A stretch of 64,000 nucleotides of DNA from JBIOUF01 sp044866695 (GTDB taxonomy: Bacteria > Actinomycetota > Actinomycetes > Propionibacteriales > Nocardioidaceae). The notes under the pieces were generated by a model, which saw nothing but the letters and a program-made list of their open reading frames with translations, was not told the origin of the DNA and did no database searches. The stretch is taken from assembly GCA_044866695.1 (NCBI GenBank), contig JBIOUF010000273.1:24471-88470 (forward strand), read 5' to 3'. Below, piece by piece: positions 8,096-15,404 of the stretch (position 1 is its first letter; each line of letters begins with the position of its first letter). Made by a program: the position numbers and the translations under genes.

Positions 8096-8680
8096 ATGGA
8101 CTTGGGCACCTGGCCCGCCCTCGGGGAGCACTTCACCGAGCGAGCCGACCAAGCGTTCGGTGACGTCGAGTCGATGTCGGGGCGGACCCTGCAGCCGTTC
8201 AGCATCGCCGGACAGCAGGCCGCCGCGAACCTGCTCAGGAAGGCGCGCCGGGCGTTGGACGCCCACGACCCCGACCGTGCCAGAGCGTTCGTCGACCGGG
8301 CTGTGCGGCTGCCCTACGACGACCACGAACGGGCCGCTCCGGCCGCGTTCGCAGCTCACATGGAGCTGTTCTGCCTCGTCACCGACACTTTGGAACAGTC
8401 AGCCGTCGGCGATTCCCGCTGGCTGGACGCCGCGATCGCCGTGCTGGCCGGTGCCGACGAAGCCGCTCGCTGCGACCTGCGTGATGTCCTCGCCGCCATC
8501 GACCACGACTACTCGTTGCCCTCCTCGGAGCGCTCACGGATCCACGCGGCCACCACCTCCGTTCCCGCTCGCGCAGAGCTGCGAGACCTTCCGTTGAGCT
8601 CGACGGAGCTGAGTGCGCAAGTCCTGTCGATCCTCACCGCGTGCGGTAGCTACCGAGCAGCGTTCTCAGACGCGGGCTGA
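8096..8680 (+). CDS. Hypothetical helical protein
   Basis: This 194-residue cytoplasmic protein has heptad-like Ala/Leu/Arg helices and no recognisable catalytic motif. Segments such as LLRKARRALDAHDPDRARAF recall tetratricopeptide-like helices. ATG 8096 is preceded by TAGCTT at 8082-8087, a possible -10 box 8 nt from the start, so it could be leaderless. It lies 107 nt after the preceding hypothetical gene and may be partly co-transcribed. Function unknown. Confidence 0.55.
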   Translation: MDLGTWPALGEHFTERADQAFGDVESMSGRTLQPFSIAGQQAAANLLRKARRALDAHDPDRARAFVDRAVRLPYDDHERAAPAAFAAHMELFCLVTDTLEQSAVGDSRWLDAAIAVLAGADEAARCDLRDVLAAIDHDYSLPSSERSRIHAATTSVPARAELRDLPLSSTELSAQVLSILTACGSYRAAFSDAG

Positions 8681-8796
8681 CCCGCCCCGTCGGCGTGCCG
8701 ATCGCCGAGGCGGCCGGCTTGCGGCGCCTGGGGCACCGCCGGGATGACCGGCCCCGTGCGGCGAAGGCGGCGCGGCGGTTCATGTCCTGAGCGTGC

Positions 8797-9366
8797 CTAG
8801 GCCGCCGGCAGGAGCACGGAGTCGATGACGTGGATGACGCCGTTCTTCGCGTCGATGTCCGTGTCGGTGACGGTGGCCTGGTTGCCCTGGCCATCGGTGA
8901 TCTCCACCGCTCCCCCGTCGAGCGCGATGGTGAACGGTGCACCGTTGACCGTGGCCACCGTGCCCGCCTTCACGTCGGCGGCCATCACCTCAGCCGGCAC
9001 CACGTGGTAGGTCAGGATCGCGGTCAGCTGGTCCTGGTTGGCCGGCTTGAGCAGTGTCTCGAGGGTTTTCGGGGGGAGCTCGGCGAACGCCGCGTCGGTC
9101 GGGGCGAACACCGTGAACGGGCCCTCGCCGGACAGCGTCTCGCCGAGCCCCGCGGCCTTGACCGCCGCCAGCAGGGTCGAGAACTCGGGGTTGCCGGCGA
9201 CGACGTCGGTGATCGTCTCAGCGCTCGCCGCGCCGTCGTCGGCTGGCTGCGTCGCCTCTGTGGTCGCGCTGGGCGACGACGCGGTGGGCTCGTCGTCACT
9301 GCCGCACGAGGCGAGCAGCATTGCGGTTGCCGCTGCGGTGGCGAGGAGGATCGGTGTTCTGCGCAT
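8797..9366 (-). CDS. Fasciclin-domain lipoprotein
   Basis: This 189-residue lipoprotein has a signal peptide with lipobox LASC (lipidated cysteine C21), then an acidic Ser/Thr linker of about 30 residues, then one fasciclin (FAS1) domain covering about 55-188 with the H1 motif FTVFAPTDAAFAELP and the YHVVPAEV segment before H2. Such proteins sit on the outer face of the membrane and mediate adhesion or matrix contacts; the mycobacterial relative is MPT70/MPT83. It is transcribed away from the MerR/CarH-like regulator, sharing a 136-nt promoter region with inverted and direct repeats, so its expression may be under that regulator. Confidence 0.9.
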   Translation of the reverse strand: MRRTPILLATAAATAMLLASCGSDDEPTASSPSATTEATQPADDGAASAETITDVVAGNPEFSTLLAAVKAAGLGETLSGEGPFTVFAPTDAAFAELPPKTLETLLKPANQDQLTAILTYHVVPAEVMAADVKAGTVATVNGAPFTIALDGGAVEITDGQGNQATVTDTDIDAKNGVIHVIDSVLLPAA

Positions 9367-9442
9367 CTGGACTCCCTGGTTCGGTCAGTGCTGTCCGGTC
9401 GTTCCGGACACCGCCCAGACTGCATCGACGGAGGCCGAGAAA

Positions 9443-9496
9443 CTATGCGCAAACCTATGCAGTTTGCATTGCTCTTGCGTACTGATGGCCTATGAT
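9443..9496. promoter_or_regulatory. Operator repeats and promoter of MerR gene
   Basis: GCAAAC (9449-9454) and GTTTGC (9462-9467) form an inverted repeat with a 7-nt spacer, and CTATGC occurs at 9443-9448 and 9455-9460, a 12-bp direct repeat. Downstream, TTGCTC (9469-9474) and TATGAT (9491-9496) separated by 16 nt look like -35 and -10 boxes that place the transcription start at about 9503, the ATG of the regulator. The repeats are AT-rich relative to their surroundings and lie between the divergent genes, where a MerR/CarH protein would bind. Confidence 0.55.
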
Positions 9497-9502
9497 CCGA
9501 TC

Positions 9503-10387
9503 ATGCCGAGACGGTCCAGCCGCGACGATCCCGATGGTCTGCCCATCGCAACCGTCTCGAAGCTGCTGGGTGTCCCGGTCCCCACGATCCGCTCGTGGGA
9601 GCGGCGCTACGAGTTCCCGGCGCCACCGAGAACCGACGGCCGGCACCGCCGCTACGGTGACATCGAGGTCGAGCAGCTCCGCGCGCTTCGCGACCTGGTG
9701 ACAAGGGGGCACAGCCCCAGGGACGCGGTAGCGCTGGTGCGAAGCACCGTGGTGGCGGGGCCCGTGCACGCCTCCCCGGCCGAGCCGGTTCTCCGTGCCG
9801 CGCAGTCGCTGGACACCGCCCTGCTTCGGGCAGAGCTCGAGGCGGCGACCGAGCGGCTCGGCGTCGAGGACACCATCCGCAGGGCCATCCTGCCGGCGAT
9901 GCGCGAGATCGGCGCCCTGTGGAGGGCCGGTGCCTGCGACATCGGGCGGGAGCACCTTGCCACCGAAGCCGTGCGCTCCTGGCTGGCCCGGCAGGCGTTC
10001 CTCGCTCCGCCGCCGTTCCGCCCCCGGCCGATCGTCCTCGCCTGCGGTCCTCAAGACCTGCACACGATCGGGCTGGACTCCTTCGCGGTGATCCTGGCCC
10101 GACGCGGCTGGCCGTGCCGGGTACTCGGAGCCAGGACGCCCACGCAGGCGCTGGTCTCCACTGTCCAGGCGCTGGGCGCGACCGCCGCCGTGGTGACGGC
10201 ACAGCGAGCCGTGACCCGGCGGTCGGCCGCAGCGGCGATCGATGCGACCAACACCCTCCCCGGCGTCCAAGCCTTCTACGCCGGTGACGCCTTCGCCGCC
10301 CCTTCGGCCAGGACACATGTGAGCGGCATCTACCTCGGCGAGGACCTCATCGAGGCGGCAGCGATCCTCGATTCGTGCACACCCTGA
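9503..10387 (+). CDS. MerR regulator with B12-binding (CarH-like) domain
   Basis: This 294-residue protein has three parts: a MerR winged helix-turn-helix (about residues 12-80, IATVSKLLGVPVPTIRSWER), a four-helix cap (about 95-168) and a Rossmann cobalamin-binding domain (about 175-290). The key CarH residues are all present: the Wx9EH motif (W140, E150, H151) that covers the upper face of adenosylcobalamin, and DxHxxG (D185-LH187-TIG190), where H187 is the lower cobalt ligand. In the characterised CarH family the dark B12-bound tetramer represses and light releases it. ATG 9503 is chosen because the promoter suggests a leaderless start; ATG 9485 would add six residues. Light response is inferred. 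Confidence 0.87.
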   Translation: MPRRSSRDDPDGLPIATVSKLLGVPVPTIRSWERRYEFPAPPRTDGRHRRYGDIEVEQLRALRDLVTRGHSPRDAVALVRSTVVAGPVHASPAEPVLRAAQSLDTALLRAELEAATERLGVEDTIRRAILPAMREIGALWRAGACDIGREHLATEAVRSWLARQAFLAPPPFRPRPIVLACGPQDLHTIGLDSFAVILARRGWPCRVLGARTPTQALVSTVQALGATAAVVTAQRAVTRRSAAAAIDATNTLPGVQAFYAGDAFAAPSARTHVSGIYLGEDLIEAAAILDSCTP

Positions 10388-10808
10388 CTGCCGCCACCCG
10401 CACGACCTTTCACCTGGTGACCCGATCCCTCCACCACGCGGCTCCGATCGGCACAACTGCACCCGGACCGGCGGGCTGCTGAGCCAGAGGCTCGGGTCGT
10501 CACGGCTGTCCTGGGCGCCACCGCGGACGCCGCGGGCACCGAGTCCTTCCCGGCGCGACAGGCCGACAATGCTGGACGACACCGATCACCGCGCACCGCT
10601 GATGGAGCTGCAGCCAGTCCGCGCCGGCAACTCGCGCGGCGTTGTCGAGCTCGCCACGGCGGCATCACCCGGTACGTCGTCCGCCGGCTTCTGGCGGGCG
10701 CCCGCTGACCGGTCCTCCCGGCCGCTGGCCGATCCGGTGTTGCGCGCGGCACACCACTCGTGGCAGACATGAGACCGCGCCGTCCCCGTCGACCGCAAGG
10801 AGCCCGCC
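10388..10808. other. Intergenic, nothing recognised
   Basis: This 421-nt stretch lies between the CarH-like gene and the secreted hydrolase gene. The frames on both strands are Arg/Pro-rich noise. Only the AAGGAG ribosome-binding site at 10798-10803 for the next gene is clear. Confidence 0.4.
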
Positions 10809-13800
10809 ATGACCCCGACCCTCCCGCTCGGGCGCCGGCCCCGCCGGTCCACCGGTGTCGCTCTGGTCTGCGTGGCGGCCTGTGTCGCCTCGGCCCTCGT
10901 GCCGGCTGCGAGCGCCGCGGCGGCCGAACCGGGCGGGCAGTCGTTCGTCGGCGACTTCCGGGCCGGCGACCGGAGCACCGGCGCGATGTTCCGCTGGTGG
11001 TGGCCGTCCTCGGTCGACGCCGACGTGGCGGTGCGTCAGCTGCGGGAGGTGAAGGCGGCCGGGTACGCCGGGGTGGAGATCGGCTTCGTCATGGACGGCA
11101 CCGGCTACGTCGTCGACCCCGACCGGTTCGAGTACGGCGACGACCGGTGGCGGGCCGCGGTCCGCGCCGTGCTCGCCGAGGCCAACCGGATCGGCCTGCA
11201 GGTCGACCTGACCTTGGGAGGCCGCTGGCCCGCCGCGGTGCCCGGCCTGGACGTGTCCAGCGACGCGGCCAGCCAGGAGCTCGTCACCGGCGACGCCACC
11301 GTGCCGGCCGGCGGAACCTTCGACGCGGCGGCACCGGCGCCGCCACAGCGCTCCTACCAGGACCGGACCGTGGAGAACGGCGTCGTGACCAGCCAGACGA
11401 AGGTCTCCACGCCGACCCTGCTCACCGCGACCGCGACCCGCTGTCTAGCCGACTGCGACGGCGCCAACCCGCAGCTGGACCTCACCACGGTCCTCGACCT
11501 GGACGACGCCGTCTCGGACGGCCGGATCCAGTGGACCGCGCCGGACCAGGGCACCTGGGTCGTGACGGCGTACTGGCAGCGGGGCACCGCCCAGCGCAAC
11601 GACGCTCCCTTCGGCACGACCGTGAGCCCGCTCTCCGACCCGGAGTCGCGCGTGGTCAACCACCTGAGCCCGGCCGGCGCCGAGGCCATGCTGGACTTCT
11701 TCGGCAGCCTGCTGGATGCCAGGACCCGGAGCCTGCTGCGTGCCAACGGCGGATCGCTGTTCGAGGACTCCCTGGAGCTGAGCGCCAGCCAGCTGTGGAC
11801 CCCCGAGCTCCTCGACGCGTTCCGGGACGTCAACGGCTACTCGCTGACCAGGTACCTGCCGGTCGTCGCGAAGCTGCCGCCGCCCGGCCCGTTCCAGCCC
11901 TCACCCGCGGTGTACGCGTTCTCCGGCGAGCAGGCCGAGATCGCCGAGCGGGTCGGCTACGACGTCGAGCAGACCGTCGACGCGCTCTACCGGGACAACC
12001 ACGTCCGGCCGGTCCAGGCCTGGGCGCACCGGCTCGGGCTGACCTTCCGCGCCCAGCCGTACGGCGAGCCGATCGACCTCGGCGCGGCACCGGGCTACCT
12101 CGACGTCACCGAGTGCGAGACCCTCGGCTGCTCCGAGGGCCGCTTCCGCACCGCGGCCGCCGGCGTGGCCCTGGCCGGCAAGAGCCTGCTCAGCTCGGAG
12201 ATGCTGCCGTGGGGTTTCGGCAACCTCTACGGGCTCACCCCGGCGCAGGTGGCGACCGGCGAGGTGCTGCCCGACGGCACCGAGCGGCGCGGGGCCAACC
12301 GGGAGCTCGGGTTCGGGGTGAACCACCTGGTCTTCCACGGCCTGCCCTACCCGACCGTCCCGCCGAGCGCGGACGGGACGGTCGAGGACGACGCGTCGTT
12401 CTGGCCCGGGTTCCACGCCTTCTCCGCGTTCATCGGAGAGGCGTTCGGGCCCCGCCAGCCGTCCTGGACGATGGAGCGGGACGTCTCCGGCTACTACGCG
12501 CGTGCCCAGCGGGCCCTGCGCGCGGGGACGATGCGGCTCGACGTGGCGGTCCTGAACACCTCGCTCACCGACGTCTCGGTGGACGCCGCCCCGCTCTCGG
12601 CGGCCGGCCTGACCTACGGGTACGTCACGCCCGGCTCGCTGGCCGGCAGGACCGTGGAGGACGGCCGCCTGGCCGCGGACGGCCCCGCGTTCCAGGCCCT
12701 CGTCGTCGGCGAGGGCCCGGTGGACCTCGCCACCGCGCGGCAGGTCCGGCGGCTCGCCGCCGACGGGCTGACCGTGGTCGTGGTCGGCGACGGCCCGCAG
12801 CGCGCGCTCGGGTACGCCGCCACGCCCGCGCGGGCTGAGGCGCAGGACGCGCGGGTCCGCAGGGTCTTCGCGCGGGTCCTCGCCGGCCCGAACGCCGAAC
12901 GCGCCGCGACCTTCGACGACGTGGCCGCCGCGCTGGAGGCAGACGTGCAGCCGGAGACGGCCGTCGAGGACCTGCGGGTGCAGGCGGTGCATCGCCGGGC
13001 CGGGGACATGGACGTCTACCTGCTGGTCAACCGCTCCACCGCCGACGTACGCACCCCCGTGTCGCTGGCCGCCCGGGGCGGTCAGGTTCCCTACCTGCTC
13101 GACCCGTGGAGCGGCGAGGTCCGGCCGGCCGGGGTGTGGACGTCCTCGGGCGACCGGGTCGGGCTCGAGCTCGACGTCGTCGCCGGCTCGACCCGCCTCG
13201 TCGCGCTGGCCGGACGGCGCTTCTCCGGCGCCACCGTGCCCTCGGTCCACGCGGTCTCCACCGAGGCGCTGGACGCCTCCTGGTCGCGGCACGGGCTGTG
13301 GCTGCGGGCCGACCACGACGGGTCGTTCCTCACCTCGCTCAGCAACGGCCGGACGCTGCGCACCACCGTCACCGGCGTACCCGCGGCGACCCGGCTCGCC
13401 GGCTGGGACCTGCGCCTGGACGAGTGGCTGCCCGGTGGCCCAGGCGACCCCTCCAGCCTGACCCGCCACCGGACCCACGTCATCGAGAACGTCCCACTGG
13501 AGTCCTGGACGGAGATCGAGGGCATCCAGGACGCCGTCGGGGTCGGCGCCTACACCACCGAGGTCCAGGCTTCGCCCGCGCTGGCCCGGGCCGGCGCCGT
13601 GCTCGACCTCGGGGCGATCTCCGGGTCCTACCAGGTCTACGTCAACGGTCGCCGGACGCCCACGCCCGACCAGCTCGGCGCCCGGGTCGACCTCGGCGGG
13701 GCGCTGCGCCCGGGCCCGAACCAGATCGAGGTCCGGGTGGCCAGCCCCCTGCTCAACCGGCTCCGCGTCCACCGGCCCGCCGAGTTCGCCAGCCGCCCCC

Positions 13801-13868
13801 CGACCGTCAACGGCCTGCTCGGCCCGGTCACCCTCGACCCCTACCTGGACGTCCCCCCCACCGACTGA
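10809..13868 (+). CDS. Secreted GH106-like glycoside hydrolase
   Basis: This 1019-residue secreted protein has a signal peptide (positively charged RRPRRS, hydrophobic core, AxA cleavage near residue 38). The N-terminal region has the GH106/alpha-L-rhamnosidase-like signature MFRWWWPSS followed by an R-Q-L-R-E-V-K-A-A-G-Y-A-G-V-E-I pattern, the start of a TIM-barrel catalytic domain reaching about residue 550. Later residues form beta-rich accessory domains, the last (about 900-1000) like a galactose-binding jelly roll. The predicted substrate is a rhamnose-containing plant or microbial polysaccharide, degraded outside the cell. It has no transporter or other sugar genes beside it, so it is an isolated enzyme. 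The exact specificity cannot be told from sequence. Confidence 0.75.
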   Translation: MTPTLPLGRRPRRSTGVALVCVAACVASALVPAASAAAAEPGGQSFVGDFRAGDRSTGAMFRWWWPSSVDADVAVRQLREVKAAGYAGVEIGFVMDGTGYVVDPDRFEYGDDRWRAAVRAVLAEANRIGLQVDLTLGGRWPAAVPGLDVSSDAASQELVTGDATVPAGGTFDAAAPAPPQRSYQDRTVENGVVTSQTKVSTPTLLTATATRCLADCDGANPQLDLTTVLDLDDAVSDGRIQWTAPDQGTWVVTAYWQRGTAQRNDAPFGTTVSPLSDPESRVVNHLSPAGAEAMLDFFGSLLDARTRSLLRANGGSLFEDSLELSASQLWTPELLDAFRDVNGYSLTRYLPVVAKLPPPGPFQPSPAVYAFSGEQAEIAERVGYDVEQTVDALYRDNHVRPVQAWAHRLGLTFRAQPYGEPIDLGAAPGYLDVTECETLGCSEGRFRTAAAGVALAGKSLLSSEMLPWGFGNLYGLTPAQVATGEVLPDGTERRGANRELGFGVNHLVFHGLPYPTVPPSADGTVEDDASFWPGFHAFSAFIGEAFGPRQPSWTMERDVSGYYARAQRALRAGTMRLDVAVLNTSLTDVSVDAAPLSAAGLTYGYVTPGSLAGRTVEDGRLAADGPAFQALVVGEGPVDLATARQVRRLAADGLTVVVVGDGPQRALGYAATPARAEAQDARVRRVFARVLAGPNAERAATFDDVAAALEADVQPETAVEDLRVQAVHRRAGDMDVYLLVNRSTADVRTPVSLAARGGQVPYLLDPWSGEVRPAGVWTSSGDRVGLELDVVAGSTRLVALAGRRFSGATVPSVHAVSTEALDASWSRHGLWLRADHDGSFLTSLSNGRTLRTTVTGVPAATRLAGWDLRLDEWLPGGPGDPSSLTRHRTHVIENVPLESWTEIEGIQDAVGVGAYTTEVQASPALARAGAVLDLGAISGSYQVYVNGRRTPTPDQLGARVDLGGALRPGPNQIEVRVASPLLNRLRVHRPAEFASRPPTVNGLLGPVTLDPYLDVPPTD

Positions 13869-13888
13869 CCCACGCACCCGCCTCTCCT

Positions 13889-13940
13889 GGTGGGTCGAGC
13901 CGTCAATGTTGGTGGGCCGAGCCGTCAATGTTGGTGGGCG
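13889..13940 (+). repeat. 22-bp tandem repeat, array A
   Basis: Two and a third contiguous units of 22 bp, each beginning GGTGGGYCGAGCC and ending GTCAATGTT, lie 20 nt after the stop of the glycoside hydrolase gene. The family recurs at four other places in the window. There are no spacers between units. Confidence 0.85.
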
Positions 13941-14319
13941 GCGGTGCTGGGTCTCGCGATACCGCCGGCCGACCGGCGGACCCGGGGCGGACACCCGGTT
14001 CGGACCCCTTCTTCACTCACGAGCGGCGCTGGGGCGGTCCGGCGCGGCCAACTGCCGGTAGTCGGGGCTCGACCACGAGCCGCCCCACTCCCAGCCGATC
14101 GCGGCGAACGCCCGCACCACCACGTCGTCGGCCCGGATAGCGCCCCGCTGCAGCCGAGCGCGTGAGGTGCGGTCGACGCGGGCAGCCGTCCTTGCGCGTG
14201 CCGTCCGGGGCGTACACGGCCACCGTCAGCCCGATCGGGCCCGCCCTCACGGCCCGGATGACGCCAGCCACGAGGTCAGGTGAGCTCCCTGGCTCGACGA
14301 CCAGGTTGCTGCACACACC
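13941..14319. other. Segment between opposed repeat arrays
   Basis: These 379 nt are bracketed by array A (forward) and array B (reverse). A minus-strand frame (14017-14316) contains DLVAGVIRAVRAGPIGLTVA, which looks protein-like, but its remainder is Arg/Pro-rich and I cannot assign it. It may be a decayed gene carried between the repeats. Confidence 0.3.
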
Positions 14320-14385
14320 CGACTGGACGGCTCGGCCCGCCAGGATTGACGGCTCGGCCCGCCAGGGTTGACGGCTCGGCCCTTT
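14320..14385 (-). repeat. 22-bp tandem repeat, array B (reverse)
   Basis: Three contiguous units (the first partial) are present in the opposite orientation to array A, reading AGGATTGACGGCTCGGCCCG and so on with a 22-bp period. Together A and B form a long-range inverted pair. Confidence 0.82.
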
Positions 14386-14425
14386 CAGGCCGTCGAACCA
14401 ACACCCGCGTTCCCAGTGGCGCGTC

Positions 14426-14454
14426 TTGACTGGTTCCAGCGTTCAGACTATGGC
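14426..14454 (+). promoter_or_regulatory. Sigma-A-type promoter of small membrane gene
   Basis: TTGACT (14426-14431) and TATGGC (14449-14454) are separated by exactly 17 nt. The ATG of the next gene begins 6 nt after the -10 box, so the transcript is probably leaderless. Confidence 0.55.
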
Positions 14455-14460
14455 TGAGGT

Positions 14461-14688
14461 ATGGCGCTGCTGATTCTCCCGATTGGGCTTGCCCTCGGCT
14501 GGGTCCTTGGGAAGGTGCGTGTCGCAGTCATCCTCACGTTGGCGATTGGTGCGGGTGCCCTGGTGGTGTACCTCATCGCGGGGACTCGGGGCGTCGAGGT
14601 TTCCCCGTTCGAGACGCTCGTCCTGATCGTCTGCCTGCCAGTTGCGATGTGGCTGGCCAAGTGGGCAGCGGCGCGCAGGGGACAATGA
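14461..14688 (+). CDS. Small two-helix membrane protein
   Basis: This 75-residue hydrophobic protein has two predicted transmembrane helices (about residues 2-38, possibly one long or two short, and 50-68) and ends in the basic tail KWAAARRGQ. No family is recognised. A promoter with correct spacing sits immediately upstream, which supports expression. It lies among repeats and mobile-element scraps, so it may be cargo of a former element or an orphan. Confidence 0.55.
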   Translation: MALLILPIGLALGWVLGKVRVAVILTLAIGAGALVVYLIAGTRGVEVSPFETLVLIVCLPVAMWLAKWAAARRGQ

Positions 14689-14774
14689 GGCTTGCACGTC
14701 TGACCCGGATCCGCGAGTAGTGGCGTAGTTCTCAACGTCGCGCCCCCCAGGGCAGTGTTGGGCGCTGCCGCGCG

Positions 14775-14872
14775 GTGGCGGAGCTGGCCGACGAGCTTGG
14801 CTTGGTGGGCGCCTTGGACGCCGTGATCGGGCCGATCATGCAGCGGCGCCGCGCGGGGAATCGCGTGATCGG
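14775..14872 (+). pseudogene. IS1380-like transposase N-terminal fragment
   Basis: The first 33 codons read AELADELGLVGALDAVIGPI then MQRRR, resembling the conserved N-terminus of IS1380-family transposases (ELADRLGL..ALDAAI.PIKQRRRG). The rest of the transposase is missing; the frame passes straight into an integrase-like sequence at about 14874. It is a scrap of an insertion sequence. Confidence is limited by its shortness. Confidence 0.5.
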
Positions 14873-14873
14873 C

Positions 14874-15014
14874 TTGCCGGACGAGCTCGTCGCGATGCTG
14901 GAGGTGCATCGTGAGGAGCAGGACCGGGAGCGACGTCATGCCGGCCAGCTGTGGCGGGAGGGCGATCGGCTGTTCGCGTCGCAGGTCGGGACACCGCTTG
15001 ACGTGAACTCTAGG
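14874..15014 (+). pseudogene. Tyrosine integrase internal fragment
   Basis: The 47 codons from LPDELVAMLEVHREEQDRER to VGTPLDVNS match the middle of the catalytic domain of phage/ICE tyrosine recombinases, where LP.E....L..H...Q..ER precedes F.S..GTPLD. The catalytic R-H-R-Y residues are absent. It ends 68 nt before the 3' end of tRNA-Ser, the kind of site such integrases use, so it is probably the trace of an excised or decayed integrative element. Confidence 0.62.
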
Positions 15015-15081
15015 AGTGAGACTACGGCGGGGCGGGGCCGTGTGACTGCATGGTGGGCGGCTCGGGTTTGCGCTGGTCAGG

Positions 15082-15170
15082 TGGCGGAGGATGCGGGATT
15101 CGAACCCGCGAGGGCTGTTAACCCAACCCGCTTTCCAAGCGAGCGCCATAGGCCTCTAGGCGAATCCTCC
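15082..15170 (-). tRNA. tRNA-Ser (GGA)
   Basis: The minus strand folds as a class II tRNA. The acceptor stem is GGAGGAT with ATCCTCC, the anticodon arm GCTTGGAAAGC presents GGA, a long variable arm follows, and the T arm contains GGTTCGAATCC. Discriminator G at 15085 is followed by an encoded CCA (15084-15082). It decodes UCC/UCU serine codons. It stands next to the SRP RNA gene, as in many actinobacteria. Confidence 0.97.
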
Positions 15171-15262
15171 GCCGGAGAGGGTACCCGGCGGTCGGGGGAG
15201 TCAGGTAGCCAGCGGGTGCCCAGGCCGCCTGCCCGGACGCCGGGGGCGCCCACTAGAATCGG

Positions 15263-15357
15263 GGCCAACCCCCCGTGCGACGGCATCTCGCCCAACTCCC
15301 CCAGGGCCGGAAGGCAGCAAGGGCAAGTGAGCTCTGTCGGGTGCGCGGGGGGCCTGG
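15263..15357 (+). ncRNA. ffs: SRP RNA (4.5S type)
   Basis: This small bacterial signal recognition particle RNA carries the invariant domain IV sequence AGGGCCGGAAGGCAGCAAGG (15303-15322), with the GGAA tetraloop and asymmetric loop bound by Ffh. The ends, GGCCAACCCCCCG and CGGGGGGCC, pair to close the hairpin. A TAGAAT -10 box at 15254-15259 places the start at about 15263-15266. It targets nascent membrane proteins to the Sec translocon. The exact ends are approximate. Confidence 0.93.
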
Positions 15358-15404
15358 TTCTCCCGGCCGGCCCGTCGTGGGGAGGCGCGGTTAGGGTTCG
15401 GAGG

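Noticed and set aside
11901..13994. 697-codon minus-strand frame opposite the GH106-like gene
   Set aside because: Antisense shadow in high-GC DNA with no recognisable domain.
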